Part shown: positions 1 through 5,165 of the stretch, in pieces
Numbering within the stretch: position 1 is the first letter of the stretch
How the letters are laid out: each line of letters opens with the position of its first letter
From: Opitutus sp. GAS368
GTDB taxonomy: Bacteria > Verrucomicrobiota > Verrucomicrobiia > Opitutales > Opitutaceae
Direction: 5' to 3'
DNA length: 5,165 nucleotides
Assembly (NCBI GenBank): GCA_945861235.1
Contig: CAMATV010000266.1
Span: 1-5,165 of the forward strand
Program-made: the position numbers and the translations under genes
Notes under the pieces: model-generated
Seen by the model: only the letters and a program-made list of their open reading frames with translations
Told to the model about the DNA's origin: nothing
The model's database searches: none

Positions 1-20
1 ATCCGCAAAATTCCATGTCT

Positions 21-34
21 CCCCGTAAGCGGGG
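21..34. other. Small GC hairpin upstream of the first gene
   Basis: CCCCG (21-25) and CGGGG (30-34) are perfectly complementary around a TAAG loop, giving a 5-bp stem. It lies 33 bases before the ATG of the plus-strand gene. A run of five T occurs at 53-57, 18 bases after the stem, which is too far for a standard intrinsic terminator. It could be the end of an upstream transcript or a leader structure, or it may be chance in GC-rich DNA. Just after it, AATAAT (46-51) resembles a -10 box, but no -35 match stands at the right distance. Confidence 0.25.
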
Positions 35-67
35 TGCTGGCGTCGAATAATCTTTTTACACACAACC

Positions 68-511
68 ATGAAAAAAATCCTCGCCTCTACGTTTGTCATT
101 TTATCCCTCGTCACGGGCACGGTGGTGCTTGGCGCCGAGACTAAGCGCTCGGCTGTTCCGATCGCAGCCGCCGCGGCTTTCGCGGGCGAGTTTTCCGGCG
201 AATGGCAGGGGGACAACGGGTCCAGCGGGACGCTGAAGCTCACGTTCAAACCAGGGAAGGATTCGGCGTGGACGATGGAGGCCGTGTTCACGTATGAAGG
301 CACCAACGTCCCTACCACCACCAAGACGGTGCAGATCGAAGGCAGTAAGCTCACCGCAGTCTTTGCGTGGGAAATCCAAGGCACCTCCGCAGCGAGCAAA
401 CTGATGGGCGAACTCAAGGCTGACCAGCTCGAGGGTATTTACGAAAGCACGACGACGGAGGGTGCGGCCAAGGGGAAGTGGAAGGTGGCGCGGAAGCCGG
501 CCGGTTCCTGA
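68..511 (+). CDS. Small exported protein of unknown function, probably beta-rich
   Basis: The product is 147 residues and I do not recognise a family. It begins with a typical signal peptide: MKK, a hydrophobic stretch at about residues 4-20, and a possible cleavage site after LGA (21-23). A second Ala-rich stretch follows at 33-39. The mature part is rich in Gly, Thr, Lys and Trp and alternates polar and hydrophobic residues. The segments GEFSGEWQGDNGSSGTLKL (40-58) and LEGIYES...GKWKVARK (121-144) suggest an up-and-down beta-barrel or lipocalin-like fold in which the first and last strands carry a G-x-W pattern. That fold is inference. There are no cysteines in the mature part and no catalytic motif. 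The ATG at 68 is chosen because it gives the signal peptide directly; no Shine-Dalgarno sequence precedes it. The gene is convergent with the xyloside operon, so it is transcribed separately, and nothing in the sequence ties it to that operon. The coding call is strong; the function is unknown. Confidence 0.85.
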   Translation: MKKILASTFVILSLVTGTVVLGAETKRSAVPIAAAAAFAGEFSGEWQGDNGSSGTLKLTFKPGKDSAWTMEAVFTYEGTNVPTTTKTVQIEGSKLTAVFAWEIQGTSAASKLMGELKADQLEGIYESTTTEGAAKGKWKVARKPAGS

Positions 512-516
512 CATTC

Positions 517-585
517 ACACCTGAATTTTGCCAAGGACGGAGTCACCGAGGACACGAAGCCCAACCCCAGAGGGCGCTCAGGTGT
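517..585. repeat. 8-bp inverted repeat spanning the convergent intergenic gap
   Basis: ACACCTGA (517-524) and TCAGGTGT (578-585) are perfect reverse complements separated by 53 bases. The left arm begins 6 bases after the stop of the plus-strand gene. The right arm overlaps the last base of the minus-strand PKD gene's TAA stop (587-585). Most of the space between holds CACNGAG-type repeat units. The long loop and the lack of a T-run make a classic terminator unlikely. It could close a longer structure at the 3' ends of both transcripts, or mark the edges of a repeat element. An 8-bp match in so short a gap is somewhat unexpected by chance but not decisive. Confidence 0.35.
536..571 (+). repeat. 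Degenerate CACNGAG-type repeat, downstream copy
   Basis: Three related heptamers follow each other at 8-9 base spacing: GACGGAG (536-542), CACCGAG (544-550) and CACGAAG (553-559). Bases 543-567 align without gaps to 5040-5064 with 20 of 25 identical, in the same orientation; the second half of that match (553-567 against 5050-5064) is 13 of 15, with two A/G differences. The copy fills most of the 73-base gap between the convergent genes. It resembles the CACAGAG-like intergenic repeats I associate with Verrucomicrobiota, but that attribution is from memory. No coding potential is evident. Confidence 0.55.
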
Positions 586-1730
586 TAGCGGAGGGCGACG
601 TCCCAGATTTTCGCACGGCGCGAGGTGCCGTCGGGTCCGGTGACGTGGAGCACGACGATGAACTTGTCTGACTTTTTGTAGGTGTGCTGCGGGTGCTGCT
701 CGGTCGACGACTCGCCGTCGCCGAAGTCCCATTTCCACGCGGTGATCTGGCCGACGGACTCGTCTTGGAAGGCGACGAGGCGACGGGCGTGGTCGAGGAC
801 TTTGAAGGACCAGCGGGCGTCGAGTTTCGGCGCGAGGGCCGGCTCGAGTGGCATGAGGCGGAACGCGCGGAGCTCGGAGGCGTTGCCATACATCGTGTGT
901 TTGCTGGAGAGATTCCAGAACGCGGAGGAGCCGCGGGCGTTGACGTCGTCGTAGTCGATCACCGCCCACGAGAGGCCGATGAGTTTGTCTTCGCGGAGGA
1001 CGGATTGGACGGCGCGCGCGGGGCCCTCGGGGCCGGCGTAGTCGAAAGGCGTGATCCAAAACTCTAATACGTAGCGACCGGACTCGCCGGGTTTGAACGT
1101 GAAATTCTGCGCGGCGTTGGCCCACGGGAGTTCCTTGATCCAAGGCTGCGAGCCCCAGGCGAGGCACCAGTCCTTGCCGACGAAGGGCGTGAAGATGTGG
1201 TAGTTTTGCGCGTGGACGCCGTGGAAGGGAAAATAGGTGTCGGCGGCGGGGAGCGTGTCTTTGTGTGGATGCTGGCGGTCGATGAGCGGGCCGCCCGAGG
1301 CGTCGCCGTCGACGACGATTTCAAAGGTGTCGTTGTGGAGATCCGTGCGAGAAAAATCCCAGTAGTTGTCGCTGGCCTCGTAGAGAAAGTAGAGGCGGTT
1401 GAGGCCCTTCACCCAGCCGACGCGGACGCGGACATCGAGATTCTTGGCGTCGGGTTTTTGTTTTCGACTGGAGTCGTCGGTGAGTTGCTCGTGGGTGACG
1501 GCGTAGCTGTCGGGGACGAGGGCCCAGTCGGTGGCGTCACCGTCGATGCGCGGGATTTTGTCGGCGGGGAACTGGAAAATTTTGAAGATGGTCTCGGGGC
1601 GGTCGAAGGCGGTGACCGGAGTCGGTGCGAGGAGGAGAGCGGCGAACGCGCAGAGTGCGGTGAGGGCGGCCGGCTTGCTGGCGCTCGCCGCTACGGGCGG
1701 AGAGAGGGCGGGGAAAGTGGACCAAGGCAT
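585..1730 (-). CDS. Exported CBM9-like and PKD domain protein, probable glycan-binding
   Basis: This 381-residue protein has a signal peptide with a hydrophobic core at about residues 21-35 and a likely cleavage after VTA (39-41). Residues about 44-292 look like a family 9-type carbohydrate-binding domain: IDGDATDWALVPDSY (62-76) is its characteristic opening, followed by a beta-rich region with NDTFEIVVDGD (133-143) and many Trp, Tyr and Phe residues. Residues about 305-380 form a PKD domain with the hallmark WDFGDG (334-339) and HTY (349-351). There is no recognisable catalytic domain. CBM9-like modules in known proteins bind sugars, and PKD domains usually act as spacers or contact modules outside the cell; a role in holding or presenting xylan-type glycans is inferred. 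It is the last gene of the operon, 58 bases after the GH43 stop. An in-frame TAG lies just upstream, so the ATG at 1730 is the first possible ATG. No Shine-Dalgarno sequence is visible. The N-terminus is unusual in lacking basic residues before Lys19. Confidence 0.88.
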   Translation of the reverse strand: MPWSTFPALSPPVAASASKPAALTALCAFAALLLAPTPVTAFDRPETIFKIFQFPADKIPRIDGDATDWALVPDSYAVTHEQLTDDSSRKQKPDAKNLDVRVRVGWVKGLNRLYFLYEASDNYWDFSRTDLHNDTFEIVVDGDASGGPLIDRQHPHKDTLPAADTYFPFHGVHAQNYHIFTPFVGKDWCLAWGSQPWIKELPWANAAQNFTFKPGESGRYVLEFWITPFDYAGPEGPARAVQSVLREDKLIGLSWAVIDYDDVNARGSSAFWNLSSKHTMYGNASELRAFRLMPLEPALAPKLDARWSFKVLDHARRLVAFQDESVGQITAWKWDFGDGESSTEQHPQHTYKKSDKFIVVLHVTGPDGTSRRAKIWDVALR

Positions 1731-1788
1731 CGAGTCGGGAATTTCGCCCTAGGTGACGAGCTGCGGCAATGCGGGGGTGGGTGGACGG

Positions 1789-3438
1789 TCAGACCTTCGT
1801 GGGATCGGCGACGAAGGGGCGCTCGCGATACTCGAACCAGTCGAAATCGGCGGGGAGGGCGGTGCCGGAGGTGTCTTGGCAAGCGACGCCGACGAAGGCA
1901 CCGGTGAAGTTGGGCGAGCCGGGAGCAGCGGCTTCGTCAGAGAGGATGCTGGCGTCGAATTGCTGCGGGAGCCATTGCCAAGCGGTGTCGCGGCCCTCGA
2001 CGCGGTAGGCGAAGAGCAGGCGCTCATGGTCGACCTCGACGCGCAGCTCGAGGCGAGTGCCGGGTGGGATCGCGATGGGTGGCGTGAAGGAATCGGTCTG
2101 CGGCGAATCGGGGAGGCAGGACATGACGCGCAGGTGCTTGCCGAGTGTTTCGTCGTGGGAAACGTAGAGGTAGTGGAACTTGGCGGAGTTGTAGTAGCAG
2201 ACGAGGCCGGCGGACTGTTGGTAGTGCTGCGGCTCAAACGCGATCACCGTGGAGGCGCGGTAGCAGTGGGCTTGTTGGCGGCGGGCGACGAGCGACTGGC
2301 GGAACGGGCTGCCGATCGACTCGCGGCCGAAGAGGCGCAGGTGGCCGGGGCGGGCGGTGAGACTGAACAGCTCGTCTGGATACGGCGAACGGAGCCACTG
2401 GAAGGCGAGCGGGAGTTGCGGCGAAGCCTCGTCGAAATCTTCGCGCGTGGGTGGGACGGGAAAAACGTGCGGGATCAGGCCGGTGGGCGCAGGGGCTGTG
2501 GTTTGCGCGAGGCCCTGGCCGTCGGTGGTGCGCAGCCAGCCGTCGGTGCTCCAGACCATCGGCTGGATGGCGGTTTCGCGACCGAGGGTGCAGCGGCCGC
2601 GGTTGCGCAACGGGCGGCCGCAAAGGTAAACCATATAGGTTTCGCCGTGCGGTGTCTCGACGAGGTCGGCGTGGCCGGCGCGTTGGAGTTCGACGTCGGG
2701 GCGGTGGCGGGAGCTGAGGATGGGGCCGTCGGGGTGGAGTTCGTAGGGGCCGGTGAGCGAGCGCGAGCGCGCCATGGTGACGGCGTGGCCCCAGGCGGTG
2801 CCACCCTCGGCGGTGAGGAGATAGTAGTAACCGTCGCGGCGGTAGAGGTGCGGCGCTTCGGTGAGACCGAGCGCGGTGCCGGCGAAGATATTTTCGCGGT
2901 GGCCGATGAGACGGCGTTCGGTGACGGAGTATTCTTGGAGGACGATGCCGTTGAAACGATTGCGGCCGGGGCGGTAATCCCAGAGCTGGTTGACGAGATA
3001 CTTTCTTCCGTCGGCGTCGTGGAAGAGCGAAGGATCGAAGCCGCTGCTGTGAAGGTAAACGGGATCGGACCATGCGCCGTCGATGGTCGGGCAGGTGACG
3101 AGGTAGTTATGAAAATCGCGAAGGGACGCGCCCGAGGCGCCGCCGACGGTGGTGCGGCCGTAGCGTTTGACATCGGTGTAGATGAGCCAGAACAGGCCGT
3201 CGGCGTAGGTGAGGCACGGCGCCCAGATGCCGCAGGAATCGGGATCGCCGAGCATGTTGAGCTGGCTCGCGCGGATGAGTGGGCGGGTGAGCAGGCGCCA
3301 GTGCACGAGGTCGCGCGAGTGATGAATCTGCACGCCGGGGAACCACTCGAAGGTGGAGGTCGCGATGTAATAGTCTTCGCCGACGCGCACGATGGACGGG
3401 TCGGGATTGAAACCGGGCAAGATAGGATTGCGGATCAT
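1789..3438 (-). CDS. xynB: GH43 beta-xylosidase (GH43_11 / XynB type)
   Basis: This 549-residue enzyme is full length for the family. It should hydrolyse xylose from the non-reducing end of xylo-oligosaccharides by inversion, possibly with arabinofuranosidase side activity. The five-bladed propeller domain covers about residues 3-325. It opens with NPILPGFNPDPSIV, where Asp13 is the expected general base. Asp135 in GFDPSLF is the expected pKa modulator and Glu194 in LTEAPHLY the general acid. His256 in GHADLVETPHGE and Arg287 in LGRETAIQP match other conserved active-site positions. A C-terminal beta-sandwich (about 333-540, from EDFDEASP to TGTALPADFDWFEY) is the GH43_C2 domain that caps the active site. 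There is no signal peptide, so it acts in the cytoplasm on imported substrate. It starts 12 bases after the transporter stop, suggesting co-transcription. No Shine-Dalgarno sequence precedes the ATG; the start is supported because family members begin only a few residues before the NPDPS motif. The family call is firm; the exact substrate is inferred. Confidence 0.95.
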   Translation of the reverse strand: MIRNPILPGFNPDPSIVRVGEDYYIATSTFEWFPGVQIHHSRDLVHWRLLTRPLIRASQLNMLGDPDSCGIWAPCLTYADGLFWLIYTDVKRYGRTTVGGASGASLRDFHNYLVTCPTIDGAWSDPVYLHSSGFDPSLFHDADGRKYLVNQLWDYRPGRNRFNGIVLQEYSVTERRLIGHRENIFAGTALGLTEAPHLYRRDGYYYLLTAEGGTAWGHAVTMARSRSLTGPYELHPDGPILSSRHRPDVELQRAGHADLVETPHGETYMVYLCGRPLRNRGRCTLGRETAIQPMVWSTDGWLRTTDGQGLAQTTAPAPTGLIPHVFPVPPTREDFDEASPQLPLAFQWLRSPYPDELFSLTARPGHLRLFGRESIGSPFRQSLVARRQQAHCYRASTVIAFEPQHYQQSAGLVCYYNSAKFHYLYVSHDETLGKHLRVMSCLPDSPQTDSFTPPIAIPPGTRLELRVEVDHERLLFAYRVEGRDTAWQWLPQQFDASILSDEAAAPGSPNFTGAFVGVACQDTSGTALPADFDWFEYRERPFVADPTKV

Positions 3439-3450
3439 GGGGCGGAAAAA

Positions 3451-4887
3451 TCAGGCGTTGGCAGGAGTGGTGGCAAGGGCCGCGCGACGGGCGGCGAGGG
3501 CTTGTTCGATTTCGTCGACCTTGGGTTGGCTCAGAGGATAAATCCACAGTGCGACGGCCTTCAGCACGGCGAAGCCGGCAGGGAAGAGCGTGAACGTGAG
3601 GGTGATGCCGAGGACGGACGTGGCCGTTTGCGCGACGTTGGCGAGGTAGCCGTATTGGTGGAGAATCCACGGTAGGAGCAGACCGGCAAAGGCGGTGCCG
3701 GTCTTGATGGCGAAGAGCGAGGCGGAGTAGACAAGGCCGGTGGAGCGCCGGCCGAATTTCCATTCGCCGTAGTCGGCGACGTCCGCGTACATCGCCCACA
3801 CGAGGGCCGAGGCGGGACCCATGCAGAAGGCACCGAGGGCCTGCACTGCGAGTTGCAGCGCAAAATTATGGGGAGGGATGAAGTAAAAGGCCGCCAAGCA
3901 AACGGCGGTGACGCACGTGAGTGCCACGGAAAGGACGCGTTTGTCGGCGACCTTGGCGAAGAAACTCAGGCAATAGGAGCCGAGCATCTGACAGGCCATG
4001 CCGAGGGAAATAAACAGCGTGAAACGGTCGAATTGGCCGAAGAGGACGGGTTGGTTGTCATAGCCGGCGACGTATTTGAAATAGTAGATAGCGCTGCCGT
4101 TGCGCAGGCCGATGAAGGTGAGCGAGAAGATGGCGGAGAGCAGCAGCATCACCCACGGGTAGTTGCGGAGGAGTTCTTTCACCTCGCCCCGCACGTCGCT
4201 TTTTTGTCCGGGAGGAATGGTGACGCGCTCGGTGGTCGTGGCGAAGCAGATGAGGAACATCACGACGGAGATGATGGCGAAAATCAGCATCGTGAGCTGA
4301 AAACCTTTGAGTTCGTTGACGACCTGACCGGCTTCGTTGGCGCCGCCGCCGAGCCATTTCACGAGGGGGCGGACGAACAGCGAGACGAGGAGGCCGCCGC
4401 CGAACGCGCCGACGAAACGGTAACTCGAGGCGAGGGTGCGGATGCGTGGTGACGGACTGATCACGCCGAGCATCGAGGAATACGGGACGTTGATGAACGA
4501 GTAGGCCAGCATCATGAAGCCGTAGGTGAAGTAGGCGTACAGGAGCTTGCCCGAGGCGCTCAGGTCGGGACTGGCGAAGAGCAGATAGCCGCCCACGCCG
4601 TAGGGGATGGCGAACCACAGCAGATAGGGACGGAACTTGCCCCAGCGCGTTTGCGTGCGATCCGCCATGAGGCCGATCAGGGGATCGACCGCGGCATCGA
4701 ACAGGCGAACGGCAAGAAACATGGTGCCGATCACCGCCGGTGCGAGGCCCCACACATCGGTGTAGAAGTAGGTGAGGAAAATACCGAACGTCTGGAAAAA
4801 GAGGTTCGAGGCGGTATCGCCGAGCGCGTAGCCGACGTATTCGCGAGATTTGAGGCCGGCAGGGGAAGGGACGGGGGTGGAGGGCAT
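3451..4887 (-). CDS. GPH-family (MelB/XynP-like) sugar:cation symporter
   Basis: This 478-residue inner-membrane transporter has about twelve hydrophobic segments and belongs to the glycoside-pentoside-hexuronide group of the major facilitator superfamily. Family marks are ALGDTASN (21-28), RLFDAAVDPLIGLMADRTQT (61-80) followed by RWGKFRPYLLW (81-91), INVPYSSML (132-140) and the late YADVADYGEWKFGRRSTG (367-384). Asp64 and Asp68 correspond to the cation-site aspartates Asp55 and Asp59 of MelB. The third, Asp124 of MelB, is Asn133 here, so cation use may differ. Its place directly before a cytoplasmic beta-xylosidase suggests import of xylo-oligosaccharides or another xyloside; this is inferred from context. 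The ATG at 4887 is preferred because it gives a normal family length and puts the first motif near the N-terminus. The frame is open upstream to a GTG at 5052, but those 55 codons are Arg/Pro/Ser-rich, unlike the family, and run through an intergenic repeat. No Shine-Dalgarno sequence is seen at either start. Confidence 0.92.
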   Translation of the reverse strand: MPSTPVPSPAGLKSREYVGYALGDTASNLFFQTFGIFLTYFYTDVWGLAPAVIGTMFLAVRLFDAAVDPLIGLMADRTQTRWGKFRPYLLWFAIPYGVGGYLLFASPDLSASGKLLYAYFTYGFMMLAYSFINVPYSSMLGVISPSPRIRTLASSYRFVGAFGGGLLVSLFVRPLVKWLGGGANEAGQVVNELKGFQLTMLIFAIISVVMFLICFATTTERVTIPPGQKSDVRGEVKELLRNYPWVMLLLSAIFSLTFIGLRNGSAIYYFKYVAGYDNQPVLFGQFDRFTLFISLGMACQMLGSYCLSFFAKVADKRVLSVALTCVTAVCLAAFYFIPPHNFALQLAVQALGAFCMGPASALVWAMYADVADYGEWKFGRRSTGLVYSASLFAIKTGTAFAGLLLPWILHQYGYLANVAQTATSVLGITLTFTLFPAGFAVLKAVALWIYPLSQPKVDEIEQALAARRAALATTPANA

Positions 4888-5039
4888 GGGTCGGGGAGGA
4901 GCAAACGGCGGAGCGCCGGGCGCGACAAGGGATATACGAGAGGAGTGCGAGACGAGACGGTGACGGTGGAGTGGGCCCTTGCGGTTCGATGAGAGACCGC
5001 TAGCCCAAAATTTCACACCCCACTTGACCCGAATGCATT

Positions 5040-5079
5040 TCACAGAGAGCACGGAGCCCAGCCCACAGAAGTCACAGAG
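5040..5079 (+). repeat. Degenerate CACAGAG-type repeat, upstream copy
   Basis: Four related heptamers are present: CACAGAG (5041-5047), CACGGAG (5050-5056), CACAGAA (5064-5070) and CACAGAG (5073-5079). Each pair has 9-base spacing, with 14 bases between the start of the second unit and the third. The first part aligns with the copy at 543-567 in the same orientation. It lies upstream of the operon, so the two copies flank it on both sides. The regular spacing in a non-coding stretch supports a real short repeat. Whether it is a regulatory site, a repetitive extragenic element or a remnant of a mobile sequence cannot be told from this window. Confidence 0.6.
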
Positions 5080-5145
5080 CGGACAAGGTGTTTGGCGCGA
5101 ATGGCGGTTCGGACCTCTGGGCGCTCTCTCTACTCTACAAAAAGA

Positions 5146-5159
5146 TTTTCTTCAGAAAA
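5146..5159. repeat. Short AT-rich inverted repeat upstream of the operon
   Basis: TTTTCT (5146-5151) and AGAAAA (5154-5159) are perfect inverted copies around a central TC. The stretch from about 5137 onward is clearly more AT-rich than the rest of the window, as expected near a promoter. It could be an operator half-site pair or part of a promoter lying near or beyond the window edge. Six-base arms in AT-rich DNA are easily found by chance, so the call is weak. Confidence 0.2.
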
Positions 5160-5165
5160 GTGTGA

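Larger units (their letters stand above)
4888..5165 (-). promoter_or_regulatory. Leader and probable promoter region of the minus-strand operon
   Basis: No gene is supported here. Transcription of the three-gene operon should begin in this 278-base stretch or beyond the window edge. On the minus strand TATATC (4936-4931) is a possible -10 box about 45 bases before the ATG, but no good -35 hexamer stands 16-18 bases upstream, so the promoter is not defined. The part next to the start codon is pyrimidine-rich on the minus strand and lacks a Shine-Dalgarno sequence. The segment also holds a CACAGAG repeat cluster (5040-5079) and an AT-rich inverted repeat near the window end (5146-5159), described separately. 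No riboswitch or attenuator fold was recognised. Confidence 0.35.

Noticed and set aside
3..50. Open frame from the window edge ending in TAA at 48-50, possibly the tail of an upstream gene
   Set aside because: Only about 15 codons are visible, ending SPRKRGAGVE, which is too little to separate a real C-terminus from chance.
21..57. Intrinsic terminator formed by the GC hairpin and the T-run
   Set aside because: The T-run starts 18 bases after the stem and the stem is only 5 bp, so it does not fit the usual layout.
559..575. Hairpin GCCC / GGGC as terminator of the minus-strand operon
   Set aside because: The stem is 4 bp with a 9-base loop and no following T-run on the minus strand.
1197..1907. 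Plus-strand open frame of 236 codons opposite the CBM9/PKD gene
   Set aside because: Low-complexity Gly/Val/Arg/Glu translation without motifs, overlapping a gene with clear signal peptide, CBM9-like and PKD features.
1753..3675. Open plus-strand frame of 640 codons antisense to the GH43 gene
   Set aside because: It covers a convincing full-length GH43 gene, its translation is Gly/Ala/Val/Glu-rich with no family motif or domain, and long antisense frames are common opposite high-GC genes because stop codons are rare there.
4888..5052. N-terminal extension of the symporter from a GTG at 5052
   Set aside because: The added 55 residues are basic, Pro- and Ser-rich and unlike GPH proteins, they cross the CACAGAG repeat, and the ATG at 4887 already gives the normal family length.
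5041..5079. CRISPR array
   Set aside because: Units are 7-9 bases with almost no spacer, far shorter than CRISPR repeats and spacers, and no cas gene is present.

Overview
This is a GC-rich bacterial window holding four genes. Three lie on the minus strand and form a compact operon-like block for use of xylan or arabinoxylan-derived oligosaccharides. In transcription order they are a GPH-family (MelB/XynP-like) major facilitator sugar symporter (4887-3451), a cytoplasmic GH43 beta-xylosidase of the GH43_11/XynB type (3438-1789), and an exported protein with a CBM9-like N-terminal domain and a C-terminal PKD domain (1730-585). A fourth gene, on the plus strand (68-511), converges on the operon and encodes a small exported protein of no family I recognise.

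The pathway logic is as follows. The symporter would carry short xylo-oligosaccharides, or a related glycoside, across the inner membrane. The GH43 enzyme has no signal peptide and would release xylose (or arabinose) from the non-reducing end in the cytoplasm. The CBM9/PKD protein has a signal peptide but no recognisable catalytic domain, so it probably binds glycan or acts as a scaffold outside the cytoplasm. No regulator, TonB-dependent receptor or xylanase lies in the window; these could sit beyond base 5165 or elsewhere.

The non-coding stretches are short. Bases 1-67 carry a small GC hairpin. Bases 512-584 separate the convergent genes, and bases 4888-5165 form the operon leader. The last two carry related copies of a degenerate CACNGAG-type repeat in the same orientation, so the operon is bracketed by repeat copies about 4.5 kb apart. 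None of the four genes has a convincing Shine-Dalgarno sequence, and I found no clear intrinsic terminator.

High GC, missing Shine-Dalgarno sequences, CACAGAG-like intergenic repeats and this gene combination suggest a Verrucomicrobiota member, perhaps Opitutaceae. That is inference from recalled patterns and was not tested by a search. No RNA gene, CRISPR array, insertion sequence or prophage gene was seen. Apart from the repeat bracketing and the exported CBM9/PKD protein, this looks like ordinary carbohydrate catabolism.
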